Below, in pieces: positions 27,685 to 35,388 of a stretch of 64,000 bases of DNA. The number at the start of each line of letters is the position of its first letter. The stretch's first letter is position 1. Under the pieces are notes generated by a model. The model was not told where the DNA came from, did no database searches, and worked only from the letters and a program-made list of their open reading frames with translations. This DNA is from Telluria aromaticivorans (GTDB lineage Bacteria > Pseudomonadota > Gammaproteobacteria > Burkholderiales > Burkholderiaceae_D). Location: the NCBI RefSeq assembly GCF_013003915.1, contig NZ_JABAIV010000001.1, positions 558,001 to 622,000 on the forward strand. Reading direction: 5' to 3'. Made by a program: the position numbers and the translations under genes.

Positions 27685-29784
27685 TTATTTCCACACACTC
27701 CGCGCCCGGTCGCGCACCATCATCCTCACGGTTTCCGGCACCGGCTTGCGCACCTGCTGGGTATCGGCACTGAGCCAGGTGTGTTCGTCGAAATGCTTGA
27801 GCATGGCCGGCGTGATGAAGCGGGTGCGCGCCGCGTAGACGTGGCGGTCTCCCATCTGGGCCTGCTGCTTGATGAAGAAGCGGTTGGGCACCACCAGCTG
27901 CAGGTGCTCGCGGGCGCGCGTCATCGCCACATACAGCAGGCGGCGCTCTTCTTCGATATCGTCCTGGTTCCCCGTGCTCATGTCCGAGGGAATGCAGCCG
28001 TCCACCACATTCAGCACATGCACCGATTTCCATTCCTGGCCCTTGCTGGAATGGATGGTGGAAAGGATCAGGTAATCCTCGTCCAGCAGCGGCGGGCCGG
28101 CGCGGTCGCTGGTGGCCTCGGGCGGGTCGAGCGTGATCTCGGCCAGGAAGCTCTCGCGCGTCGCATGGCCGCCGGCCAGCGCCGCCAGCTGCTCGACGTC
28201 GGCGGCGCGCACATGAAAGTCGTCGTGCATGCGCTCGAGGTGCGGCAGATACCAGGCCTTGACCAGTTCGATGTCGGCGGGCCAGCGCAGGCCCGGGGTA
28301 CGCAGGCGGCGGTACAGCGCGCGGAAGGCTTCCCAGTCGGCGGCGCTCTTGGCGGGCGGCACAAAAGCCTCGATGGCGCTGAGCGGGTCGGCCGCCTCGC
28401 CGACGGCATCGAGCAGGCGGGTGGCGGTGGCCGGCCCGATACCCGGGATCAGCTGGGCCACGCGGAAGCCCGCCATGCGCCCGTTCGGGTTCTGGGCGAA
28501 GCGCAGCGTCGCCAGCACGTCCTTGATGTGGGCGGCTTCCAGGAATTTCAGCCCGCCGAACTTCACGAAGGGGATGTTCCGGCGCATCAGCTCCAGCTCC
28601 AGCGCGGCGCTGTGGCTGGCCGCGCGGAACAGCACCGCCTGCGCCGTGAGGGCGATGCCGGCCTCGCGGTGTTCCAGGATGCGGTTGCAGACCCAGCGCG
28701 CCTGTTCGGCTTCGTCCGGGATCAGCACCAGCTGCGGCTTGATGCTGGACGCCTTGTCGGTCCACAGGGTCTTGGCATGGCGCTCGAGCGCGCCGGCGAT
28801 CATCGCATTCGAGGCATCCAGGATCGGCTGGGTCGAGCGGTAGTTGCGCTCCAGGGTAATGACTTCGGCCGGGCGCGAGAACCCTTTCGGGAAATCGAGG
28901 ATGTTGCGCACCGTCGCGCCGCGGAATGCATAGATCGACTGGGCGTCGTCGCCGACCACCATCACGCCCTCGCCACCCGGCTTCATGCCGCTGATGATCG
29001 AGGCCTGCAGGCGGTTGGTGTCCTGGTATTCGTCCACCAGCACATGGTCGAAGCGGGCGCCGATCTCCGGCCCCAGTTCCGGGTCGCCCGCCATCTCGGA
29101 CCAGAACAGCAGCAGGTCGTCGTAGTCGAGGACATTCTGCTCCTGCTTGGCGTCGACATAGGCGCCGAACAGGGTCTTGAGCTGTCCTTCCCACTCGCTG
29201 CACCACGGGAAGGTCGATTGCAGCACCGCCTCCAGGGGCTCGCGGCTGTTCACCACGCGCGAATAGATCGACAGGCAGGTGCCTTTCAGCGGGAAGCGTT
29301 TCTCGGTTTGCGTCAGGCCGATCTCGTGGCGCACCAGGCCCATCAGGTCTTCAGAATCGCCGCGGTCATGGATCGTGAAGGATTCATCCAGGCCGATCCG
29401 GCCGGCATATTCGCGCAGCAGGCGCGCCCCGATCGCATGGAAGGTGCCGGACCAGGGCAGCGTGACCTGCGTTTGGGCGCCGTACCCCCCGCCGCCGCCG
29501 CGCAGCAGGCGCTGCAGCACGCCGCTGGCGCGCTGGCCCATCTCTCCGGCGGCGCGCCGCGAGAAGGTCAGCAGCAGGATGCGCTGGGGATCGGTGCCGG
29601 CCTGGATCAGCCGCGCCACCCGGTGCGCCAGCGTGCTGGTCTTGCCGGAGCCGGCGCCGGCCACCACCAGCAAGGGACGCACCACAGCGGCGCCGATGTC
29701 GTGCTCGACCGCCGCACGCTGCTCCGCGTTCAGGCTTGCGAAGGGATCGTCTGTGGTGGCGGGCTGGTCGAGGACGGCGGACAT
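27685..29784 (-). CDS. UvrD/Rep-family ATP-dependent DNA helicase
   Basis: The 699-residue superfamily 1A helicase should unwind DNA 3'-to-5' in repair or in restarting replication. Walker A is GAGSGKTS at about residues 43-50, motif II is VDEYQDTN, and later motifs include GDDAQSIYAFRGA, ITLERNYRST and STIHSSKGQEWKSV. YVAMTRAREHLQLVVP is motif VI. It resembles UvrD/PcrA-like 'ATP-dependent helicase' genes but lacks the long C-terminal tail of E. coli UvrD, so I give no symbol. It lies between two copies of a DnaA-box element. Confidence 0.9.
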   Translation of the reverse strand: MSAVLDQPATTDDPFASLNAEQRAAVEHDIGAAVVRPLLVVAGAGSGKTSTLAHRVARLIQAGTDPQRILLLTFSRRAAGEMGQRASGVLQRLLRGGGGGYGAQTQVTLPWSGTFHAIGARLLREYAGRIGLDESFTIHDRGDSEDLMGLVRHEIGLTQTEKRFPLKGTCLSIYSRVVNSREPLEAVLQSTFPWCSEWEGQLKTLFGAYVDAKQEQNVLDYDDLLLFWSEMAGDPELGPEIGARFDHVLVDEYQDTNRLQASIISGMKPGGEGVMVVGDDAQSIYAFRGATVRNILDFPKGFSRPAEVITLERNYRSTQPILDASNAMIAGALERHAKTLWTDKASSIKPQLVLIPDEAEQARWVCNRILEHREAGIALTAQAVLFRAASHSAALELELMRRNIPFVKFGGLKFLEAAHIKDVLATLRFAQNPNGRMAGFRVAQLIPGIGPATATRLLDAVGEAADPLSAIEAFVPPAKSAADWEAFRALYRRLRTPGLRWPADIELVKAWYLPHLERMHDDFHVRAADVEQLAALAGGHATRESFLAEITLDPPEATSDRAGPPLLDEDYLILSTIHSSKGQEWKSVHVLNVVDGCIPSDMSTGNQDDIEEERRLLYVAMTRAREHLQLVVPNRFFIKQQAQMGDRHVYAARTRFITPAMLKHFDEHTWLSADTQQVRKPVPETVRMMVRDRARSVWK

Positions 29785-29950
29785 AAGGATGAGGATCTGG
29801 AAATGACATACTGTACATTTATCCAGTTATTATGCGCAAGCAGAAAAGCTCGCCACAGTACAAGCCGGCAGGGTTTCCGCGGCAAGGCCCCTTGTGCGGG
29901 CCTGATGCAAGACCTGTGAAACCCGCTTTAAGTAGCGGATTCATAAAATG

Positions 29951-30092
29951 TTTTCCGGATATCCACAAAGTCTGTGAATAACTATGTGGAAAAGCGGGGG
30001 CTTGACACGCCAGGAACAGCCCATGATGCGGCTTTCAACAATTTGCCTATTGGGAAGGCATCGCCCATAGCCCCTTGAATCAAGGGCTTAGG
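29951..30092. repeat. DnaA-box element, copy 2
   Basis: ATATCCACA (29959), TGTGAATAA (29973) and TGTGGAAAA (29985) have the same 14- and 12-base steps as copy 1. CTTGACA (30001), TTTCAACAA (30033), GGAAGGCA (30053) and AATCAAGGGCTTA (30078) follow in the same order. The flanking parts of the gap between the helicase start and the next gene (29785-30205) show no gene that I can support. Confidence 0.75.
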
Positions 30093-30205
30093 CCCAGATG
30101 TTGTCCGCGAATCCAGTTCAAGGCGAAAAATAAATTTAGGCAATGAATGTGCATAAGCCGGGCTTGCCTGACCCGGGAATGCCCGCCTGCCCCGCCCTGC
30201 GCCGC

Positions 30206-30442
30206 TCAGGCAGCGGCTTGCCCCTGATGTCCGCGCCGCCTGCCCGGTTCAAGCAGCACGCGCGCGATGACCCGGCCTTCGACGGCGTGCAGCTTGAGGT
30301 ATTCGAGCGCCGACAGGGTGCCGACCGCGTGCATCAGGGACAGGGCGTCGTCCACGACGTCGCGCTGGTGCAGGTCGCGCCGGGATTCGTTGGTGCCGGC
30401 GGCCCCGTCCGACGTGAGGGGTGGGTTACGGTGTGGGTTCAT
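30206..30442 (-). CDS. Small hypothetical protein
   Basis: The 78-residue protein has a clear amphipathic core, DVVDDALSLMHAVGTLSALEYLKLHAVEGRVIARVLLEP, here shown in parts: DALSLMHAVGTLSALEYLK and RVIARVLLEP. This even mix of charged and hydrophobic residues, which differs from typical antisense translations, is why I prefer it to the opposite-strand frame at 30143-30466. I recall similar short proteins in related betaproteobacteria, but no function is known to me. The start has only a weak ribosome-binding site. Confidence 0.5.
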   Translation of the reverse strand: MNPHRNPPLTSDGAAGTNESRRDLHQRDVVDDALSLMHAVGTLSALEYLKLHAVEGRVIARVLLEPGRRRGHQGQAAA

Positions 30443-30638
30443 CGTGCGCCTGGCCTTTCTGGCTAAAGAAGGTTTTGCTGCACGGAGTATGGTCGAAGCC
30501 GGGACAATGTCAATATCAGATCTGAATCAAACACCAGTATTCATTTTATGCTCGGTGATCCGTACAGGCGCTGCGCTGCGCTGCGCTTTCCATCGGCTGC
30601 CTACAATGGCCGCGCCAACCACCAACCTTGAGGATCCC

Positions 30639-30815
30639 ATGAGCACGCATCCCGACCCCGACCTGAATCCCGGCGACGAAGCCGAACCGGGCACCCCAGG
30701 CGCCGGCGAAGACGTCTGCGAAGCCTGCGCCGGCAGCGGCAAGCTCTCCGACGGCAAGCCCTGTTCGAACTGCGGCGGCAGCGGCAAGGTGATGCGCGGC
30801 ATCGGCGGGGGCTGA
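30639..30815 (+). CDS. Small zinc-ribbon protein with two DnaJ-type CxxCxGxG motifs
   Basis: The 58-residue protein has an acidic, Pro-rich N-terminus and two motifs, CEACAGSG and CSNCGGSG, separated by KLSDGKP. They match one zinc-binding half of the DnaJ zinc finger, so it likely binds one zinc ion. Its role is unknown; such peptides may assist protein folding or transfer. The start at 30639 is an ATG after TTGAGGATCCC. Its reading frame continues, past the TGA, through a tandem repeat into the next gene. Confidence 0.7.
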   Translation: MSTHPDPDLNPGDEAEPGTPGAGEDVCEACAGSGKLSDGKPCSNCGGSGKVMRGIGGG

Positions 30816-30818
30816 GCG

Positions 30819-30893
30819 GCCGGCGATCCGGCGGCCGGCGAACCGGCGGCCGGCGATCCGGCACCGGGCGCTCCGGCGGCCGGCGAACCTGCG
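30819..30893 (+). repeat. Five-copy 15-bp tandem repeat between the zinc-ribbon and chrA genes
   Basis: Five units of 15 bp (30819, 30834, 30849, 30864, 30879) follow the pattern GCCGGCGAwCCGGCG with small changes. Read in the zinc-ribbon frame they give AGDPA, AGEPA, AGDPA, PGAPA and AGEPA. They begin 3 bases after the TGA. The GC-rich palindromic unit may also form secondary structure. Confidence 0.85.
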
Positions 30894-30938
30894 GGCCGCG
30901 CATGGACAGTGCGGGCGCCACCCGGCGATAATGCCGGG

Positions 30939-31550
30939 ATGACCGCCCCGCCCCCTTCCGCACCGCTTCCCGAAGCAGTCACCGCCGATTCCGCCGAACG
31001 ACCGCGTCCCCGTTCGCTGGGCGACCTGTTCGTCTCGTTCACGCTGCTGGCCCTGCAGGGTTTCGGCGGCGTGCTGCCGGTCGTGCAACGCGAGATCGTC
31101 GAGCGCAAGCGCTGGCTGACGCACGAGGAATTCATCGAGGACTGGGCGGTGGCGCAGATCATGCCCGGGCCAAACGTGGTCAACCTGGCCATGATGATTG
31201 GCGCGCGCTGGTTCGGGCTGGCTGGCGCCCTGACCGCGATCGCCGGCATGATCGCGCTGCCGCTGGTCGTGGTCCTGCTGCTCGCGGCCGTGCATGCGCG
31301 CTATGCCGACAAGCTGGCGGTGGCGGGGGCGCTGCGCGGCATGGCGGCGGTTTCGGCGGGCATGATCGCCGCCATGGGGCTCAAACTTTCTGGTGCGCTG
31401 GTGAAGAACCCGGTGCCACTGCCCTGGTGCATCGCGATTGGCGCCGCCGGGTTCGTGCTGCTGGCCTGGCTGCGGGCGCCGCTGGCCTGGGTACTGCCGG
31501 CGCTGGGCGGGCTCGGCTGCGTGCTGGCCTGGCGCGGGCTGCGGGCATGA
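30939..31550 (+). CDS. chrA: Chromate transporter, N-terminal half protein
   Basis: This 203-residue protein is one of two adjacent short CHR proteins that together correspond to a full-length ChrA, an inner-membrane chromate exporter. The N-terminal signature FVSFTLLALQGFGGVLPVVQ is visible, followed by WLTHEEFIEDWAVAQIMPGPN and several hydrophobic helices. Its stop overlaps the start of the next gene by 4 bases (ATGA), so the two halves are probably made together and pair up. CHR proteins are also annotated broadly, so a chromate-resistance role is likely but not certain. Confidence 0.85.
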   Translation: MTAPPPSAPLPEAVTADSAERPRPRSLGDLFVSFTLLALQGFGGVLPVVQREIVERKRWLTHEEFIEDWAVAQIMPGPNVVNLAMMIGARWFGLAGALTAIAGMIALPLVVVLLLAAVHARYADKLAVAGALRGMAAVSAGMIAAMGLKLSGALVKNPVPLPWCIAIGAAGFVLLAWLRAPLAWVLPALGGLGCVLAWRGLRA

Positions 31551-32146
31551 GCGGGGCGATCGGCTCACAGCTTGCGCCCCAACTGGTGCTCGGCTGGAGC
31601 GACTGGCTGGGCCTGTTCGTGCACTACATGATGCTGTCGCTGATGTCGCTCGGCGGCGCGATCTCGACCACGTCCGAGATGCACCGCTACCTGGTCGAGG
31701 ACAAGGGCTGGCTGAGCCAGGCGCAGTTCAGCGATTCGATCGCCCTGGCCCAGGCAGCACCCGGTCCCAACGTGCTGTTCGTCGCACTGATGGGCTGGCA
31801 TGTAGGCCTGAACACCGGCAGCCTGCCTGCGGCCTTCGCGGGCGTGGCCGTGACCATGTTCGGCATCATGCTGCCCTCCACCATCTTTACTTACCAGGTC
31901 TCGCAGTGGGGACACCGCAACCGCGAGCTGCGCGCGGTGCGCGCCTTCAAGCAGGGCATGGCCCCGCTGGTCATCGCGATGCTGCTGGCGACCAGCTGGC
32001 TGCTCGCGACCGCCGGCCCCGACCGCAGCAGCTGGCCGTTGTGGGCATTGGCGGCCGTGAGTTGCCTGGTGATCTGGCGCACCCGCCTGCACCTGCTGTG
32101 GATGCTCGCGGCCGGCGCCCTGCTCGGCGCACTCGGATTCGTCTGA
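31547..32146 (+). CDS. chrA: Chromate transporter, C-terminal half protein
   Basis: The 199-residue partner has the second CHR signature: YMMLSLMSLGGAISTTSEM, then WLSQAQFSDSIALAQAAPGPN, and further membrane helices to the C-terminus. In single-chain ChrA the two halves are fused in antiparallel membrane orientation; here they are separate and overlap by 4 bases. The 58 bases before the following fghA gene hold no obvious terminator. Confidence 0.85.
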   Translation: MSGAIGSQLAPQLVLGWSDWLGLFVHYMMLSLMSLGGAISTTSEMHRYLVEDKGWLSQAQFSDSIALAQAAPGPNVLFVALMGWHVGLNTGSLPAAFAGVAVTMFGIMLPSTIFTYQVSQWGHRNRELRAVRAFKQGMAPLVIAMLLATSWLLATAGPDRSSWPLWALAAVSCLVIWRTRLHLLWMLAAGALLGALGFV

Positions 32147-32204
32147 CTGGCAAGCGCGGACGCCCAAGGGCATACTTGCGGTATCACCCATTCCAGACGA
32201 CCCC

Positions 32205-33047
32205 ATGCTCAAGCTCCTCAACGAACACGCCTGCTTCGGCGGCCTCCAGCGCTTCTACTCGTTCGACTCCGCGGCCATCGGCCTGCCGATGCGCTTCTCG
32301 GTCTACCTGCCGCCCGGCGCCGAGGGAGAGCAGCTACCGGTGCTCTTCTATCTCGCCGGCCTGACCTGCACCGAAGAGACCTTCATGACCAAGGCCGGCG
32401 CCCAGCGCGTGGCGGCGGAAGAAGGCCTGATCCTGGTGGCCCCCGACACCAGCCCGCGCGGCGCCGGCATGCCGGGCGAGACCGACAGCTGGGACTTCGG
32501 TGCCGGCGCCGGCTTCTATGTCGATGCGACCCAGGAGCCATGGTCGCGCCACTACCGCATGTACAGCCACATCCTGGAATTGCGCGAACTGGTGCTGGCG
32601 AACCTGCCGGCGGACCCGGCGCGGGTCGGCATCTTCGGCCACTCGATGGGCGGGCACGGCGCCTTGGCGATGGCGCTGCGCAATCCCGCTCTGTTCCGCT
32701 CGGTCTCGGCGTTTGCGCCGATCGCCGCGCCGATGCGCTGCCCCTGGGGCAAGAAGGCTTTTGGCGGCTATCTCGGCGCCGACGAGGCGGCGTGGCGCGC
32801 CTACGATGCGACCGAGCTGATGGCCGCCATGCCGACGGCGCCTTTCCCGGGCGGCATCCTTATCGACCAGGGGCTGGCGGACAAGTTCCTGGCCGAGCAG
32901 CTCTATCCGGAGGCCTTCGAAGAAGCCTGCGCCCGTGCCGGACAGCCGCTCGAGCTGCGCCGCCATGCGGGTTACGACCACGGCTATTACTTCATCTCGA
33001 CCTTCATCGAGGACCACCTGCGCTTCCACCGCCGCCAGCTCGGCTGA
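32205..33047 (+). CDS. fghA: S-formylglutathione hydrolase
   Basis: This cytoplasmic esterase-D family enzyme cleaves S-formylglutathione to glutathione and formate in formaldehyde detoxification. The 280-residue length is typical. The oxyanion region reads LFYLAGLTCTEETFM and the nucleophile is Ser147 in GHSMGGHGAL. DQGLADKFL and HAGYDHGYYFISTFI carry the Asp and His of the triad. No adhC/frmA dehydrogenase is next to it. Formate produced could feed the formate dehydrogenase operon at the right end of the window. Confidence 0.93.
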   Translation: MLKLLNEHACFGGLQRFYSFDSAAIGLPMRFSVYLPPGAEGEQLPVLFYLAGLTCTEETFMTKAGAQRVAAEEGLILVAPDTSPRGAGMPGETDSWDFGAGAGFYVDATQEPWSRHYRMYSHILELRELVLANLPADPARVGIFGHSMGGHGALAMALRNPALFRSVSAFAPIAAPMRCPWGKKAFGGYLGADEAAWRAYDATELMAAMPTAPFPGGILIDQGLADKFLAEQLYPEAFEEACARAGQPLELRRHAGYDHGYYFISTFIEDHLRFHRRQLG

Positions 33048-33171
33048 GCGCGGCTGTCCTGTCCTGGCCGGTCCTGCCGGCCGCGGCTTCCCTCGCGCCT
33101 GGCGCGCCCCCGTCGACCGGCCCGGCCTGGGCGGCCCCGCCTGCGCGGCCCCTCCTACGCGCCTCGGCCCG

Positions 33172-33200
33172 CTTGAAAACGGCTTGCCCCTGCCCTATAA
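33172..33200 (+). promoter_or_regulatory. Candidate sigma-32 heat-shock promoter of the hsp20 gene
   Basis: CTTGAAA (33172-33178) matches the heat-shock -35 box exactly. CCCTATAA (33193-33200) matches six of eight -10 positions (CCCCATnT) after a 14-base spacer. The pair lies 56 bases upstream of the hsp20 start. Confidence 0.55.
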
Positions 33201-33255
33201 ATAAATTGCCGGCAGCGCCCGGCAATCCCATCAATATCCATCCATGGAGGCCATC

Positions 33256-33726
33256 ATGAATCTCATCAGGAGAGGCAACCCTGCGCTCCAGGCCTACCGT
33301 CCGAACGCGCTGGAGGACGGCTTCGGGCGCATGGTCGAGAGCATGTTCCAGGACTTTTTTGCGCCGCTGGCAGCCGGCCAGCAATGGGGCAGCGACGGCG
33401 CCCTGGCACCCCGCCTTGACGTCAAGGAAACCGAGAAGTCCTTTGAAATCCAGGCTGAACTGCCGGGCGTGGAGAAGGAGGATGTCAAGGTCTCGGTCGA
33501 CGGCCAGCGCATCACGATCGAGGCGGAATGCCGCAAGGCAAACGAACGCCGCGAGGGCGAAACCGTGGTGTATGCTGAACGCACCGCATCGAAGTTCATG
33601 CGCAGCTTTACCCTGCCCACCGAGGTCGACGACACCACGGCGCAGGCACGGCTCGAGAACGGCGTACTGCAGCTGAGCCTGCCGAAAAAGCAGGGGACTG
33701 AAGCACGCCGCCTGACCATCCAGTAA
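33256..33726 (+). CDS. Small heat-shock protein, Hsp20/alpha-crystallin family
   Basis: The 156-residue protein starts at the ATG at 33256, preceded by GGAGG. The alpha-crystallin domain runs from about residue 48 to 145: PRLDVKETEKSFEIQAELPG, then VKVSVDGQRITIEAE, and near the C-terminus ARLENGVLQLSLPKK, the A-x-x-x-n-GVL-x-L signature. It ends with a short tail carrying RRLTIQ. It would hold unfolding proteins in the cytoplasm without ATP. A sigma-32-like promoter lies upstream. Confidence 0.92.
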   Translation: MNLIRRGNPALQAYRPNALEDGFGRMVESMFQDFFAPLAAGQQWGSDGALAPRLDVKETEKSFEIQAELPGVEKEDVKVSVDGQRITIEAECRKANERREGETVVYAERTASKFMRSFTLPTEVDDTTAQARLENGVLQLSLPKKQGTEARRLTIQ

Positions 33727-33855
33727 GCGACTGGCCGCTGAGCAGGCGCTCGCCGGAGGTGCATGGTCCGCGTCGCGGCGCCCTGCCGCGGCGCGCTGCG
33801 ATCACGCTCCGGTCACGCTGCGCTTAAGTAGATGTATCGTCCCGTTCGCTGCACC

Positions 33856-34578
33856 ATGTTTGAAACCGAAGGCTATAAAGACCGCATCCATGCCGGCAAG
33901 CAGCTGGCGCGCAAGCTGCGCCACCTTGCCGGGCAAGGCGACCCCATCGTGCTGGGCCTGCCGCGCGGCGGCGTCCCGGTCGCTTTCGAAGTCGCCCAGG
34001 CGCTTGGTGCCGAACTCGACGTCCTGCTGGTGCGCAAGCTGGGCATGCCCCACCACGAGGAATACGCGATGGGCGCGATTGGCAGCGGCGGGGTGCGCGT
34101 GCTGCAGGCCGGCGTGCCCGGGCTGATGGGCGTCACGCAGGAACAGGTCGACCGCGTCACCGAGCGCGAACTGGCCGAACTCGCCCGGCGCGAGCAGCGC
34201 TACCGCGGCGCCCGGCCCCTGCCACGGCTGGATGGGCGCTGCGTGATCCTGGTCGATGACGGCATTGCGACCGGGGCCAGCATGCTGGCGGCGGTGCAGG
34301 TAGTACGCAAGCACCAGGTCGCGCGCCTGGTCGTGGCGGCGCCGGTAGGCGCGCCCGACACGGTAGCGCGGCTCGAACAGGAGGCAGACGAAGTGGTCTG
34401 CCCGCTGGCCCCGCCCCGCTTTCATGCGGTGGGCCAGTATTACCGAAGCTTCGGGCAGACCGAAGACGAGGAAGTGCAGGACTTGCTGGCGCTGGCATGG
34501 GCACGTCCCGCACGAAGCGGGCCAGGCCACGGTAGCCAGGATGACGACAACCAGAACAATAGAAAGGAGCAGACATGA
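33856..34578 (+). CDS. Phosphoribosyltransferase family protein
   Basis: The 240-residue protein starts at MFETEGYKDRIHAGKQLA, the usual opening of this stand-alone family; an ATG 24 bases earlier is possible. The PRPP-binding motif VILVDDGIATGASM is at about residue 130. PRGGVPVAFEVAQ and VRKLGMPHHEEYAMGAI are the family's other conserved blocks. The base or nucleotide substrate is unknown. It overlaps the next gene by 4 bases. Members of this family are commonly found near hsp20 and erythromycin-esterase-like genes. Confidence 0.82.
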   Translation: MFETEGYKDRIHAGKQLARKLRHLAGQGDPIVLGLPRGGVPVAFEVAQALGAELDVLLVRKLGMPHHEEYAMGAIGSGGVRVLQAGVPGLMGVTQEQVDRVTERELAELARREQRYRGARPLPRLDGRCVILVDDGIATGASMLAAVQVVRKHQVARLVVAAPVGAPDTVARLEQEADEVVCPLAPPRFHAVGQYYRSFGQTEDEEVQDLLALAWARPARSGPGHGSQDDDNQNNRKEQT

Positions 34579-35387
34579 AACCTATCCCAACCGAGACCTC
34601 GACCGATGTCGGCAACGTGGGCAAATGGCTGGGCGCAGCCGCAGCGGGCGCCCTTCTGATGTACGTGCTCGACCCCGAGCGCGGCCGCGCACGCCGGGCG
34701 CGCGCGGTGTCCGTGGTGCGCGACGCGGGCGCCCGTACCGGTGCGACGGTCGACCATGCCCTCCATAACGCCGGCGAACGGCTCGTCGGCCTCAAGGACA
34801 GCGCGGCCAGTGCACTGGCGCGCGGCGCCGACCGCCTGCAGGCCGAGGCGGCTCCGCTGCTGGAACGTGCGCAGCACAGCGCGCACGAGGCCGGCAAGCG
34901 CCTCGAACACGAAGCAGACCGCGCCCGGGACAGGTTCAACTCCAGCCGCGAACTGGCGTCCGCAGGACACAATACCTACGAAGCGGACCGCCACTATGCC
35001 GACCGCAAGCAGGCCGAGCGCAAGCAGTCCGAACGCACATACCGCGACCGCGAGTTGCGCGAAAACCGCGCGCAGAGCAGCAAGGCGCACCATGAGCGCG
35101 GCGGCCTGTCGCAAATGCTGCAAGGCATGCTCGACAGCCTGGGCGGCGCGCATGGCTCGAATTCGGCCCTGCTGGGCGGCGGGATGGTCGGACTCCTCGG
35201 GCTGGTGCGGCGCAAGCCGGCCGCGCTGCTGGTCGGCCTGGCCGGCGTATACCTGCTCACGCGCGGCGCCGGCACCCAGACCTACAAGGTGGCCCCCTCG
35301 GTGCGCAGCCAGGCTGCCACCGACGAAGGCGAATCGGCGCCCTTCGTCCCGGCCAGCACCGAGCAGGGCAAGCACTACCTGCATTGA
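34575..35387 (+). CDS. Hypothetical membrane-anchored protein with long charged helix
   Basis: The 270-residue protein has one N-terminal hydrophobic segment (WLGAAAAGALLMYVLDPERG, near residue 17), typical of YtxH-like proteins. It is followed by about 150 residues rich in Ala, Arg, Glu and His that should form a long helix (KQAERKQSERTYRDRELREN). A Gly-rich hydrophobic pair follows (SALLGGGMVGLLGL and PAALLVGLAGVYLLTRG). It probably stays in the inner membrane. The function is not known; the neighbours suggest stress response. Confidence 0.6.
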   Translation: MKPIPTETSTDVGNVGKWLGAAAAGALLMYVLDPERGRARRARAVSVVRDAGARTGATVDHALHNAGERLVGLKDSAASALARGADRLQAEAAPLLERAQHSAHEAGKRLEHEADRARDRFNSSRELASAGHNTYEADRHYADRKQAERKQSERTYRDRELRENRAQSSKAHHERGGLSQMLQGMLDSLGGAHGSNSALLGGGMVGLLGLVRRKPAALLVGLAGVYLLTRGAGTQTYKVAPSVRSQAATDEGESAPFVPASTEQGKHYLH

Positions 35388-35388
35388 G

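Noticed and set aside
30143-30466. A 107-residue plus-strand ORF
   Set aside because: It overlaps the better-supported 78-residue minus-strand ORF and its composition looks like antisense.
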